NCBI GenBank assembly: GCA_949297285.1
Contig: CASFRL010000033.1
Span: forward strand, 19,808 to 83,807
DNA: 64,000 bases
Source of the DNA: an uncultured Bacteroidales bacterium
GTDB lineage: Bacteria; Bacteroidota; Bacteroidia; Bacteroidales; Coprobacteraceae
Reading direction: 5' to 3'
Made by a program: the position numbers and the translations under genes. Below are positions 45,629-55,676 of the stretch, one piece after another. The notes under the pieces are model-generated. The model ran no database searches and was not told the DNA's origin. It was given only the letters and a program-made list of their open reading frames with translations. Within the stretch, counting starts at the first letter, position 1. Each line of letters opens with the position of its first letter.

Positions 45629-47719
45629 ATGAAAACACGCACACTTATCGTAATCTTCATCGCGACAATCTTTTGTTGGCCGAACGCTATTTCACAAAAG
45701 CCCATAAGAGAGAAATGTAATTTGACAGAGGCCGATTTACCCTCTACTTTTACGAAAGTAATAGAAATCTTTCAATATGATTGTCTTGGAAAAGAAACCG
45801 GAAGAAGACAGATTCACATGATAGACAAGAATACTTTGCATGTGAAAATTTCTTTTGACTTACAAGACGAAATCAAACAAGAAGATTGGAGAATAACAAT
45901 AAAGCCGACTTTTATTCCAACCTTTCATTGGGCACCGCATCTTACTCCTACCGATAACCATGTTATTGACCAACATGTATTCCGCTCTCCATCTCTTATA
46001 ATGTCCGATAGTGTCAATTCTCTTATATTGATTCCCGATTTGAATATTATATCCGGAGACAAATCTATACGTTGGTATATGGATATGAATGCCTTGTCAA
46101 ATGAACTTATACTTGGCATGTGTAATAATCATGTATCAGATCATGTTTTATTTGAACGTAATGCTGAAAGTATTTATCCAAAAGGTAAATTAGAAATAGG
46201 GTTCTATCTGATGTATTTCAATGATAAAAATATCTCTCAAAATCCATTCAGAAAACCATTGGAGTTTTTGTGGAATTATTGGGGACATTCATTATATAGC
46301 CATGGCAATCCTGTTAAAGCAAATTTAAAATCTTATGTAGATTATACTTATCATTGGGCATTCCGTTCTTGGGAAAAGAGTGTATGGCAACAGTTCAGCA
46401 TAAACGGGAAAGAGGTCGGAGCGCCGGTGTTTATTGTAAATGTTACACAAAGTCCGAACTATCCCAACGAGATAAATGAACGGGAATTTCGTTCTATTTG
46501 GAATCAAGCATGGTTCAGCTCATTACGTTCAGCAAGTGGTCTATATCGATATGCACGAAGGTTGAATAATCGAGACCTTTTAGAAAAGGCAAATTTAACA
46601 AAAGAGTTGGCTTTATCTTTTCCTCAAAAAAATGGCTTTTTTTATGGCCTTATCGGAACGGAAATGCATGAAATAGAAATTAATGGGGAAAAATATAATC
46701 GTAGTAAAGGCTGGGATACCTATTATTGGGGAAACTCTAACCGAAATCCTTATACGTGGGATCCTAAAAAATCACCTTTCCACATTCTTGATATGAGTTG
46801 GACAGCATTATTGATGCTTCGTTGGTATGATGAACTCGAAAAAGATCCACGGCTTTTGACATATGCCGAAAATTATGCACAAGCACTATTAAAAATACAA
46901 TCTGAAGACGGATTTTTTCCAGGCTGGCTTCATTTACAGACAATGCAACCATTGGAATATTTAAATGATTCTCCCGAAACATCTTTATCGGTTACCTTCT
47001 TATTGAAGCTATATGAGTTGACCGGTAAAGATGAGTATAAAAATGCAGCTCTTAAAGGTATGGATGCCGTTATCCGTGAGATTATACCGACAGGTAGATG
47101 GGAAGACTTTGAGACATATTGGTCTTGTTCTCGATACGGTTCCGATAATTTGGTCGGCAAAAAAGTCTTAAGAAATAATATGTATAAACAAAATAATCTA
47201 TCAATGTTCTGGACCGCAGAAGCTCTATTAGAATGCTATAAGATTACTCAAGAAAAAGATTATCTAAATATTGGACAAAGGACACTTGATGAGATGTTGA
47301 TGACGCAAGCATCATGGCAGCCACCTTATATGTATGTAAATGTTTTAGGAGGTTTTGGCGTTTTGAATGCAGACGGAGAGTGGAACGACTCGCGTGAAAG
47401 TCTTTTTTCCGAATTAATTATTCAATATGGTAAACTGCTTCATAAAACAGAATATATCGAAAGAGGATATGCCGCACTCAAAGCATCTTTTGTGATGATG
47501 TATTGTCCAGAAAATCCCCAAACCAAATCACAATGGGAAAAAGTGTATCCATTCTTTTCAGTCGAAGATTATGGCTTTATGATGGAAAATTATGGACATG
47601 GAGGCCGTACGAATCCTGAAGGAGAGGGGATGGGCGAATTCACTATCTATGATTGGGGAAACGGCGCTGCCGCAGAAGCCTATAATCGGATCTTGGATAA
47701 ATTCGGTGAAATAAAATAA
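45629..47719 (+). CDS. exported protein with alpha/alpha-barrel glycosidase-like C-terminal half
   Basis: A 696-residue protein with signal peptide (MKTRTLIVIFIATIFCWPNAISQ). Residues ~25-270 look like a beta-sandwich. From ~290 on, repeated helical hairpins with aromatic and acidic residues (GLYRYARRLNNRDLLEKANLTKELAL, DMSWTALLMLRWYDELEKDPRLLTYAENYAQALLKIQSEDGFFPGWL, NNLSMFWTAEALLECYKITQEKDYLNIGQRTLDEML) resemble six-hairpin (alpha/alpha)6 glycosidases or lyases. I cannot assign a family. It is followed after 51 bases by a GH172 gene, so both likely act on the same glycan. Confidence 0.7.
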   Translation: MKTRTLIVIFIATIFCWPNAISQKPIREKCNLTEADLPSTFTKVIEIFQYDCLGKETGRRQIHMIDKNTLHVKISFDLQDEIKQEDWRITIKPTFIPTFHWAPHLTPTDNHVIDQHVFRSPSLIMSDSVNSLILIPDLNIISGDKSIRWYMDMNALSNELILGMCNNHVSDHVLFERNAESIYPKGKLEIGFYLMYFNDKNISQNPFRKPLEFLWNYWGHSLYSHGNPVKANLKSYVDYTYHWAFRSWEKSVWQQFSINGKEVGAPVFIVNVTQSPNYPNEINEREFRSIWNQAWFSSLRSASGLYRYARRLNNRDLLEKANLTKELALSFPQKNGFFYGLIGTEMHEIEINGEKYNRSKGWDTYYWGNSNRNPYTWDPKKSPFHILDMSWTALLMLRWYDELEKDPRLLTYAENYAQALLKIQSEDGFFPGWLHLQTMQPLEYLNDSPETSLSVTFLLKLYELTGKDEYKNAALKGMDAVIREIIPTGRWEDFETYWSCSRYGSDNLVGKKVLRNNMYKQNNLSMFWTAEALLECYKITQEKDYLNIGQRTLDEMLMTQASWQPPYMYVNVLGGFGVLNADGEWNDSRESLFSELIIQYGKLLHKTEYIERGYAALKASFVMMYCPENPQTKSQWEKVYPFFSVEDYGFMMENYGHGGRTNPEGEGMGEFTIYDWGNGAAAEAYNRILDKFGEIK

Positions 47720-47770
47720 TATCTATTCTTATATGTTATCTTATATTTTTAATACTAACAAAAAACAAAA

Positions 47771-48967
47771 ATGATGAAAACAATCACAAAATTCACTTTG
47801 CTGATTTCCCTAACATTAGGGCTCTGCTTACCTGCAGTCTTTGCACAATCGAATATGAGTAATGAAATGTTCGATTTGGCTAAACTGAAATCAGGGGTAA
47901 AGAATAAGCGAATTTCCAGCACAGACCCAACAGGGGGTAATAGAGATCATTTAAAAACTATTACACCGGGAGAAAAACGTATCCTTGCCGATATTGAAGG
48001 GGCTGGAGTTATCAATCACATCTGGGTAACAATTGCTCCTCCACCTCCAACATTAAGCAGAAATGATATTATTATCCGGATGTATTGGGATGGTAATGAT
48101 TATCCTTCGGTAGAATCTCCTATTGGACCGTTTTTCGGACAAGGTTGGGATGAACGTTATAATTATGCGTCTCTTCCTCTTTCCGCCGGTCCTGATAACG
48201 GGACAGGAATGTCTTGCTATTTTGCCATGCCTTTCGAAAAAGGAGCACGTATCGAAATTGAGAATCAAAGCGATATAAATATAGATGCGTTTTACTATTA
48301 TGTAGATTATCTGGCGATGGAAAAACTGCCTAAGGATATGGGGCGATTTCACGCATGGTATAACCATAGTCTGACTAACGCTCTTCCCGAAGGTGAAACC
48401 GAATGGGGTGCCACAGGACCGGAGGGTACAAATCTGGACGGTAAAGACAACTATGTATTTATTGAAACAAAAGGGAAAGGTCATTTTGTCGGTATCAACT
48501 ATTATGTCCATTGCCCAACTACCATGTGGTATGGCGAAGGTGATGATATGTTTTTTATAGATGGCGAAGAGAAACCTTCATTAATGGGTACCGGAACAGA
48601 AGATTTTTTTAATACCGCATGGTGTCCGAAACATCCTTTTTCACACCCATACTTTGGCTATCCTCGAGTAAATAACGACTTAGGCTGGTTAGGTCGCACA
48701 CACGTTTATCGTTTCTTTATCACCGATCCTATTTTTTTTGAAAAAAGTTTGAAAGGAACCATTGAGCATGGTCATAACAATAATCTGACACTTGACTTGG
48801 CCAGTGTAGCTTATTGGTATCAAAATTCGGCTGTTGCCCTTCCTAAAGCTCCGACAAAGGCCGAACGAGCATTGAAGCCGTTTATAAATTCTACCGATAT
48901 TCATCGTTGGAGAGATGCTTGGCGTAAAGCTAACGGTAATAAACCGACACTTTGGGGTAATGAGTAA
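47771..48967 (+). CDS. GH172 (DUF2961) family glycoside hydrolase
   Basis: A 398-residue exported protein with signal peptide (to about VFAQ, residue 26). It matches DUF2961, now GH172: RISSTDPTGGNRDHLKTITPGEKRILADIEGAGVINHIWVT, WDGNDYPSVESPIGPFFGQGW, the conserved GTGTEDFFNTAW carrying a likely catalytic Glu, and PYFGYPRVNNDLGWLGRTHVYRFFITDPIFFEKSLKGTIEHGHNNN. Characterised members act on alpha-D-fructofuranosides, difructose anhydride and D-arabinofuranosides in trimers. No SusC/SusD genes are adjacent. Confidence 0.88.
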   Translation: MMKTITKFTLLISLTLGLCLPAVFAQSNMSNEMFDLAKLKSGVKNKRISSTDPTGGNRDHLKTITPGEKRILADIEGAGVINHIWVTIAPPPPTLSRNDIIIRMYWDGNDYPSVESPIGPFFGQGWDERYNYASLPLSAGPDNGTGMSCYFAMPFEKGARIEIENQSDINIDAFYYYVDYLAMEKLPKDMGRFHAWYNHSLTNALPEGETEWGATGPEGTNLDGKDNYVFIETKGKGHFVGINYYVHCPTTMWYGEGDDMFFIDGEEKPSLMGTGTEDFFNTAWCPKHPFSHPYFGYPRVNNDLGWLGRTHVYRFFITDPIFFEKSLKGTIEHGHNNNLTLDLASVAYWYQNSAVALPKAPTKAERALKPFINSTDIHRWRDAWRKANGNKPTLWGNE

Positions 48968-49001
48968 GAGATTTTTTACTTTTTCATTTCTAATATAGAT
49001 A

Positions 49002-49038
49002 AAAATTAGCGAGTTTTACTGTAAAACTCGCTAATTTT
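49002..49038. terminator. terminator of the GH172 gene
   Basis: A near-perfect palindrome ATTAGCGAGTTTTAC-T-GTAAAACTCGCTAAT (49005-49035) with A and T runs outside; it can act on both strands. The remaining bases up to 49173 hold no gene. Confidence 0.85.
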
Positions 49039-49173
49039 ATAAGAGAACAAGATTAATGAATCGCTTTGAAAAAATTTATTAGGCTGCATGAGAAAGATGG
49101 CTTTATGACGTATATGCAATTATCATATAAGCACTACTATAAATTCTAAAAATATTTTTCTACAAGAAAATTG

Positions 49174-51267
49174 CTAATCAACTAATATTCCATCTCGTTG
49201 CATCAGAGCCTTTATAGAAGGCTCATGTCCACAAAACCGTTTGTAAAGTTCCATCGGGTCTTCGGTACCGCCCTTTTCAAGAATATTTTTTCTAAAAGAT
49301 TCGGCCGTTGATCTATTAAAGATACCGTTTTCTTTGAATAAAGAAAATGCATCGGCATCAAGGACCTCAGCCCATTTATATCCGTAATATCCGGCAGCAT
49401 ACCCACCGGAAAAAATATGTCCGAATTGGTTACTCATACCCGTCCCGTCAACAAGCGGCAAAAGTTGGGTCGGAGCCATAGCTTTTTGTTCAAATTCCAT
49501 AACATTTTCAACAGGTTCGGTTTGAGTATACCATGCCATATCGAGAAATCCGAAAGATAGTTGTCGTAAACAGAAATAAGCCGAATTATATTGTTCCGAT
49601 TTTTTTATCTTCTCGATCAGTTTGACCGGCATCTTTTTCCCCGTTTTATAATGAGAAGCAAATGTATCGAGGAATTCTTTTTCAGAAAGCCAATTTTCCA
49701 TGATTTGAGAGGGCAATTCTACAAAATCTCGAAATACGTTTGTTCCAGATAAAGAAGCATAAGTGGAATTTGACAGCAGCCCATGTAAAGAATGCCCGAA
49801 TTCATGTAAAAAAGTCTCAACTTCATCGTAAGTTAGCAACGCAGGTTTATCGGCTGTTGGACGTGTAAAATTCATAACGATGGTAATGTGCGGACGACTG
49901 TCTTTCCCATTTTCATCTTTCCATTGAGCTTTATACTCGGTCATCCATGCCCCTCCTCGTTTAGTAGCCCGGGGATGAAAGTCGGTGTATAATACCCCGA
50001 TATATTTATTGTCAGCATCAAAGACTTCAAAAGCTTCTACCTCAGGATGATATACCGGTATTTTGCTGTTTTTCTTGAATTTGAGCCCATACAAACGCGT
50101 TGCCAAACCGAATACTCCCTTTTTTACCCGATTCAATTCGAAGTAGGGCTTTAGCATTTCATCATTAAGATCATATTTCGCATTTTTCAATTTATCCGAA
50201 TAATATGACCAATCCCACGGCATCAGATCGATGTTTTTCCCTTCCATACCGACGGCAAACCCTTTTACTTCACGAACTTCCTGCAAAGCTTCAGGCTTAT
50301 ATGCTTCCAATAACTGATTCAGCAGATTATATACATTCTTGCTGTTTTTTGCCATACGTCTTTCCAATACATATTCGGCATAATTTTCTTTCCCCATCAG
50401 TTTGGCAATTTCTGATCTGATTTCGACAATACGCTTTACGATTTGAGTATTATCAAATTCTCCATTCTGGCATCGAGAATTGTATGCCCTATACATTTTT
50501 TCTCTTAAATCGCGACGTGCCGAATATTGCATAAAGGGGACATAACTTGGATATGACAAATCAAAAAGATAGCCTTTTTTCCCTTTTTCTTGAGCCATCA
50601 TTGCTGCGGCATCTATTACACTTTGAGGAAGCCCCGATAACTCTTCGGGTTTTGTCAATAGCATCTCAAAACTATTTGTTGCTTTAAGCAAATTTTGCCC
50701 GAATGTCAACGTCAGTTGATTTAATTCGGTCGTAAGAGCTCTATATTTTTCTCGATTTGTGCCTTTTAAATTTGCGCCCTTACGAACCATACTTTCATAC
50801 GTATCATTCAATAAAGCTCTTTGCTCGGAGGACAAATTGAGTTCGTCCTTTTTGTCATAGACAAATTTAACGCGTTCGAATAATTTCTCATTCAAGTTGA
50901 TATTATTGGCATGTTGCGAAAGAATAGGGGATACCCGTTGAGAAATTGCCATCATCTCATCATCTCCTTCAGCTTCGGATACGGCAAAAAATATGGTCGA
51001 TACCCGATTCAACAAACTTCCTGACCGTTCTAATGCTTCTATCGTATTTTCAAATGTGGGAATCGAACGTTGATTGACAATTGCATCGATCTCCTTTTGA
51101 TGTTGACGGATACCTTCTTGAAATGCCGGTTCATAATCCGTCGTTTTAATCTTATCGAATGGTGCCGTTTCACGGGGAGTCTTAAACTTCCCGAAAAAAG
51201 GATTTGCAGCTTGACTCATATGTAATGATAATAATATTATTAGAAAAGATACAACACTTCGTTTCAT
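49174..51267 (-). CDS. M3-family metallopeptidase (peptidyl-dipeptidase Dcp-like)
   Basis: A 697-residue zinc peptidase. The ATG at 51267 (MKRSVVSFLIILLSLHMSQAANPFF) gives a signal peptide, so it acts outside the cytoplasm. The frame extends nine codons further upstream. The zinc motif is in VETFLHEFGHSLHGLLSNS (HEFGH). Other family signs are AGMEGKNIDLMPWDWSYYSDKLKNAKYDL, ATKRGGAWMTEYK and FSGGYAAGYYGYKWAEVLDADAFSLF. The family trims dipeptides or oligopeptides from peptide C-termini. It is divergent from the LtaS-like gene. Confidence 0.93.
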   Translation of the reverse strand: MKRSVVSFLIILLSLHMSQAANPFFGKFKTPRETAPFDKIKTTDYEPAFQEGIRQHQKEIDAIVNQRSIPTFENTIEALERSGSLLNRVSTIFFAVSEAEGDDEMMAISQRVSPILSQHANNINLNEKLFERVKFVYDKKDELNLSSEQRALLNDTYESMVRKGANLKGTNREKYRALTTELNQLTLTFGQNLLKATNSFEMLLTKPEELSGLPQSVIDAAAMMAQEKGKKGYLFDLSYPSYVPFMQYSARRDLREKMYRAYNSRCQNGEFDNTQIVKRIVEIRSEIAKLMGKENYAEYVLERRMAKNSKNVYNLLNQLLEAYKPEALQEVREVKGFAVGMEGKNIDLMPWDWSYYSDKLKNAKYDLNDEMLKPYFELNRVKKGVFGLATRLYGLKFKKNSKIPVYHPEVEAFEVFDADNKYIGVLYTDFHPRATKRGGAWMTEYKAQWKDENGKDSRPHITIVMNFTRPTADKPALLTYDEVETFLHEFGHSLHGLLSNSTYASLSGTNVFRDFVELPSQIMENWLSEKEFLDTFASHYKTGKKMPVKLIEKIKKSEQYNSAYFCLRQLSFGFLDMAWYTQTEPVENVMEFEQKAMAPTQLLPLVDGTGMSNQFGHIFSGGYAAGYYGYKWAEVLDADAFSLFKENGIFNRSTAESFRKNILEKGGTEDPMELYKRFCGHEPSIKALMQRDGILVD

Positions 51268-51395
51268 AAAAACGTTTTTTACGTTGACCAACAAAGTTCT
51301 TAAATAATTAAGACTTTAACATAAAAGAGCTATTAATTTATATTAATTAATAGATAAAACAATGCTCTTTCATAATGAGTTTTTTTCTTTTACTT

Positions 51396-51403
51396 TACTT
51401 TTG
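51396..51403 (+). promoter_or_regulatory. -7 element of the LtaS-like gene
   Basis: TACTTTTG matches TAnnTTTG, 24 bases before the start codon at 51427. Confidence 0.5.
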
Positions 51404-51426
51404 TAAAGCATATAATAAACAGAATC

Positions 51427-53262
51427 ATGAAACAACGCTTATCTTTTTTATTTAAAACATATTTGTGGCTTATTATAATGTTCATATTGCAGAAGCCTTT
51501 ATTTATGCTTTTTCATTATGATTTATTCAATACGACATCTTTTATGGACTGGATACAGGTTATGTATCATGGCCTTCCTCTCGATTTCTCAGTTGCGAGC
51601 TATATACTGGCATTGCCCGTACTTGTAACATTATTGACCGTTTGGATACAAGGATTATGGGCTGAGATGTTTTACAAAGCATACTTTGCATTGATAATAG
51701 CGGTATTGTCTATTGTTTTTATTGTTGATATAGAGCTATATACTTATTGGGGATTTAGAATGGATACCACCCCGCTATTTTATCTGAAATCGCCTTCAGA
51801 CGCAATGGCAAGTGTCCCGTTCTGGGTTTTGGTTTTGGGAATTATATGCATCGTTTTGTATTTTCTTCTCTTTTGGTATCCGATAAATCATTGGTTCATA
51901 AAGGGATCCAGAAAATGGAAGTTTTGTAAACACCGCATTAAATCATCCTGTTGGTTTTTATTATTACTCGGATTATTGTTTATTCCTATTCGTGGAGGTA
52001 TATCTGTTGCCACGCTTAATGTAGGAAGAGTATATTATAGTGACAACATGTTGCTTAACCATGCGGCAATTAACCCGGTATTCAGTCTGTTGGCCTCATT
52101 ATCCAAAGGTCATGATTTTAAGCAACAGTATCGTTTTATGGATGCGAAGAAGGCAGATCGGGAATTTGCAAAACTGACATCTGATCATCTATACTTCCCT
52201 GAAAATGATTCTGTCAGGTGGATAACCCAAAAGCGCCCGGATATTTTATTAATCATATTAGAAAGTTTTTCCGGAACAGCAATGGAAAAATTAGGAGGGA
52301 CCCCCGGAATAATGCCTAATCTTTCTCGTTTGGCCGAAGAAGGCATATTTTTTACAAACTTTTATGCAAACAGTTTTAGAACCGATCGGGGACTTGTTTC
52401 TATCTTAAGCGGATATCCGGCACAGCCAACGACATCGATTATGAAATATCCGGTTAAGTCACAATCGCTTCCTGCAATATCGAAATCTTTGCGAGAAGCC
52501 GGTTATGATATGCAGTTTCTTTATGGGGGAGATGCCAACTTTACCAATATGCGTTCGTATTTTGTCTCTTCCGGATTTCAGAGTATTATATCGGATAGCG
52601 ATTTTCCGGTCGGAGATTTATTGTCGAAATGGGGAGCGAACGACGGCACAACCTTTGCCCGTTTTGAGCATTTGATAAAAACTCAACAAGTACATCCTTT
52701 TATGAAAGTTTTTCTGACACTTAGCAGTCATGAGCCTTTCGATGTTCCATTTCATCGGTTCGATGATCCATATCTAAATTCTGTAGCTTATACCGATAGT
52801 TGTTTAGGGGCATTCATCGATCGTTTTCGGCAGACACCACAATGGGAAAATACATTGATTGTTTTAGTCCCAGACCATGCTATGCGGTATCCCGCCGGAA
52901 TACAAGAACACGATATCCTTCGTCATCACATCCCGATGATATGGTGTGGCGGTGTAGTAAAAGGACCTAAAACAATTACCGACTATGCTTCTCAAATAGA
53001 TATTGCCGCAACTCTTTTGGGACAAATGGATATAGACTATTCCGATTTTCGATTCAGTAAGAATCTGGCAGACTCTACCCAATATAAATTTGCTTATTAT
53101 ACGTTTAAAGACGGATTTGGTTTTGTGGATTCTGAGTCTAAAGTCATTTATGATAATGAGGCCGGGAAAACGATCCTATCCGAAGGAGATACCGCTAAAA
53201 ATAAAGAAACGTACGGGAAAGCATTGCTTCAAAAATTGTACGATGATTTAGGAAGTCGATAA
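51427..53262 (+). CDS. LTA-synthase-family membrane transferase (sulfatase fold)
   Basis: A 611-residue inner-membrane protein. Five hydrophobic helices occupy residues ~15-200 (including WLIIMFILQKPLFMLF, VASYILALPVLVTLLTV, FWVLVLGIICIVLYFLLFW). The sulfatase/alkaline-phosphatase-like domain starts near 275: DILLIILESFSGTAMEKLGG, then ANSFRTDRGLVSILSGYPAQP with the candidate Thr nucleophile, FLYGGDANFTNMRSYF, FLTLSSHEPFDVP and VLVPDHAMRYP. In Gram-positives the family builds lipoteichoic acid; in Gram-negatives relatives transfer phosphoglycerol or phosphoethanolamine to glycans or lipids. The donor here is unknown. Confidence 0.87.
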   Translation: MKQRLSFLFKTYLWLIIMFILQKPLFMLFHYDLFNTTSFMDWIQVMYHGLPLDFSVASYILALPVLVTLLTVWIQGLWAEMFYKAYFALIIAVLSIVFIVDIELYTYWGFRMDTTPLFYLKSPSDAMASVPFWVLVLGIICIVLYFLLFWYPINHWFIKGSRKWKFCKHRIKSSCWFLLLLGLLFIPIRGGISVATLNVGRVYYSDNMLLNHAAINPVFSLLASLSKGHDFKQQYRFMDAKKADREFAKLTSDHLYFPENDSVRWITQKRPDILLIILESFSGTAMEKLGGTPGIMPNLSRLAEEGIFFTNFYANSFRTDRGLVSILSGYPAQPTTSIMKYPVKSQSLPAISKSLREAGYDMQFLYGGDANFTNMRSYFVSSGFQSIISDSDFPVGDLLSKWGANDGTTFARFEHLIKTQQVHPFMKVFLTLSSHEPFDVPFHRFDDPYLNSVAYTDSCLGAFIDRFRQTPQWENTLIVLVPDHAMRYPAGIQEHDILRHHIPMIWCGGVVKGPKTITDYASQIDIAATLLGQMDIDYSDFRFSKNLADSTQYKFAYYTFKDGFGFVDSESKVIYDNEAGKTILSEGDTAKNKETYGKALLQKLYDDLGSR

Positions 53263-53289
53263 ATCTCCGTCTGGGAGACTCATCGACTT
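53253..53289. terminator. hairpin spanning both stop codons of convergent genes
   Basis: AAGTCGAT (53253-53260) pairs with ATCGACTT (53282-53289), and TCTCC with GGAGA inside. No T run follows, so termination is only possible, not clear. Confidence 0.4.
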
Positions 53290-55559
53290 AAAGAATACAA
53301 AAGTTGGTCGATCAATAAAGGTATATCATCAGAAGATATTCCTAATTGCGTCAGGTATTTGACATCCTGTCTAAAATTATTAAGGAACGACTCTTCCTTT
53401 CCTTTTTCACGCGTAATACTTTCCCGATACAGCATGATTGCTTTATTCAGATTCTTAAGGACAAATTCTACATGCCCGGCATTCATATAGTCGATAGCTG
53501 TTGGTTTATTGTCAAGTATTTTTCCGTAATATCGTTGAGCCTGCTCCAATTTCCCGGCTAAGAAAGAACACCAGGCAATCGCCCGCCATGCCTTTGCACT
53601 TCGAGGGTCTAAATAATCGACTTTAAAGTAATGCTTCAAGGCTTCTTCATAATTTTCCTGTTCGAAGTAGCAATGCCCGATATTCATCTCAATCGATAAA
53701 TTGTCCGGGTTCATTTGTTCGATCCTCAAATAATATTCCAAAGCAGCCTCAGGTTTTTTCAATGTCCTATAACAAGAGGCTATTCTGCGTAACGTCCATA
53801 GACTGTCCGGATATATCATTTCAGCCTTTAAATATGATTGCAGAGCCTCTTGATATTGTCCTGACATTTGTAGGCAGTATCCGACTTTCTGATATAATTC
53901 GCTATCGGAATGATGTCTTTTCAATAATATCTCAAACAGAGTTAGAGCATCGGTATAATATTCTTTTCGGAAGTAGAATTCCCCGATCAATCTTAACGTA
54001 CTGTCATCAGAAAATATAGATTGTAAGAATGATATTTGAAATAAATCTATATGTGACGCAAATGGATCGGAAAATTCGGGCCGAAAAAGCGATAACTTGA
54101 AAAATCGGTACAGATCCTGTAAATATTGATTCGATATATTTTTCCCGACTTCATTTGCATTTAAAGACAATCGGTCTTTTTCTATATTTTGCAATTCGAT
54201 CCCTTCAGCATTAAATTGGGATGTCATCATCTCTCTTTGTGCTTCAGGTACTTGTGTGAGACTCAGACAAAATGAATATTTGTCTGAATTGCACAAGAAA
54301 TGGGACATACTGATAAGTTTCTTAAAATTGTTGTCTTTATTGCCATGGGGAAATACACTGTTCAACATGGTGTGTCCGGTATTGAATGGACGAAACCAAT
54401 TGGCCGCTTCCTTAAAAAACGGGAAACTTTTAAGCCCTGAAAATGTACTCATAAATACATCGGCACCTTCCAATTGCAAATCATTCAATTCCTTAAGTTT
54501 ATCTGCAATTCCTGATTTCTCCAGAATTTCTTGCCATTCGGGATTCTTCTCTAAAGAATTCATGTCGTTCATAAGTTCGTCTTGTTTCATTTTATTATAG
54601 ATAGACGGACTTATTTTCATCATTTCGGGTAATAATTCTTCTGTAAATTTTCGAGAAATCCGTTCCGTTTCACGACTCTTTATTAATTGCAAAAAAATTG
54701 TCCGGGTTTCGCGACAAAATTGCTCATTTTCTTTACAAGCCTCTATTCTTGATAATAGAGTAGGGGAAAAACTTATCCTTGTCCTATATATATACATGAG
54801 AATCAATGCCCCGCATAAGGCCCTTTGGCGTATATCTTCATTTTCTGATTGTTCATATACATCCAAAAGAATGGACAATTTTCGTTCGTCGTATCGGTGT
54901 AGCAGGTTTAATGTAAGAGCCGAAATTATCAGACAAACCGTTTCGACAGGGAAATGTTGAGGCGATAATCCTTCCCTTAAAATTGAGTAGTCATCTTCGG
55001 TTGCCGGATAATTGCACCAGATACGGACAAAAAGTTCTTCTTCAGCTTTTTCTACCTGTTTCTTTAAATCATTTTGCGTTTGAGTGTTATTTTCTATATC
55101 GCTTAACAAATCATTTAAAGACATATTGCTTAATGCGGTATCCAACAGAGTCATTTGTTGTTGTATATTCATTTCGGGATGCAACCGATAATACCTTTTT
55201 TTACTATAATAAAAAGTCGATGTCTCTTTTTCAAGCAATAATTCTGCAATCTTGTCTGTTATGTTGAATAGAGAAGCGATGAGTCCTGTATATATTTGAT
55301 CACGTTTAGGGTCTTCAACTCCGTCAAATAAATATTGAAGCATATATTTATAGGACGTTTCCAGTTCATTCAACTTCTCATTAATCGACCAATCTTGTAA
55401 TTCTTCGGTCAATTTATATAAAAGTTCGAATGTCTTTTTTATCTGTTTCCCGGCAAGCGACCTGTAAATTTCTTTCTGTGTATTTAAAATCTCTTTTCCT
55501 GTCATCTCTGTCATATTTTCTATGGCTGATAAAGTTAATATCTTAACTTGATAAATCAT
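53280..55559 (-). CDS. tetratricopeptide repeat protein, cytoplasmic
   Basis: A 759-residue protein without a signal peptide. The first ~430 residues are helical and charged with no recognised domain. The C-terminal third carries TPR repeats (ALTLFEILLKRHHSDSELYQKVGYCLQMSGQYQEALQSYLKAEMIYPDSLWTLRRIASCYRTLKKPEAALEYYLRIEQMNPDNLSIEMNIGHCYFEQENYEEALKHYFKVDYLDPRSAKAWRAIAWCSFLAGKLEQAQRYYGKIL). Later ATGs at 55514 and 55505 (MTEMTGKEILNTQ) are possible starts. It probably acts as a protein-binding scaffold. Confidence 0.82.
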   Translation of the reverse strand: MIYQVKILTLSAIENMTEMTGKEILNTQKEIYRSLAGKQIKKTFELLYKLTEELQDWSINEKLNELETSYKYMLQYLFDGVEDPKRDQIYTGLIASLFNITDKIAELLLEKETSTFYYSKKRYYRLHPEMNIQQQMTLLDTALSNMSLNDLLSDIENNTQTQNDLKKQVEKAEEELFVRIWCNYPATEDDYSILREGLSPQHFPVETVCLIISALTLNLLHRYDERKLSILLDVYEQSENEDIRQRALCGALILMYIYRTRISFSPTLLSRIEACKENEQFCRETRTIFLQLIKSRETERISRKFTEELLPEMMKISPSIYNKMKQDELMNDMNSLEKNPEWQEILEKSGIADKLKELNDLQLEGADVFMSTFSGLKSFPFFKEAANWFRPFNTGHTMLNSVFPHGNKDNNFKKLISMSHFLCNSDKYSFCLSLTQVPEAQREMMTSQFNAEGIELQNIEKDRLSLNANEVGKNISNQYLQDLYRFFKLSLFRPEFSDPFASHIDLFQISFLQSIFSDDSTLRLIGEFYFRKEYYTDALTLFEILLKRHHSDSELYQKVGYCLQMSGQYQEALQSYLKAEMIYPDSLWTLRRIASCYRTLKKPEAALEYYLRIEQMNPDNLSIEMNIGHCYFEQENYEEALKHYFKVDYLDPRSAKAWRAIAWCSFLAGKLEQAQRYYGKILDNKPTAIDYMNAGHVEFVLKNLNKAIMLYRESITREKGKEESFLNNFRQDVKYLTQLGISSDDIPLLIDQLLYSLSR

Positions 55560-55676
55560 TATATTTAGAAATAAAAAACTTTCAAAATGTATGCCAGACT
55601 TTATTGGGATACGAATTTTTATCCCATGAAAAAGATAAAACCAACCTTATAGGTAATATTGTTAGAATATTTTGTT

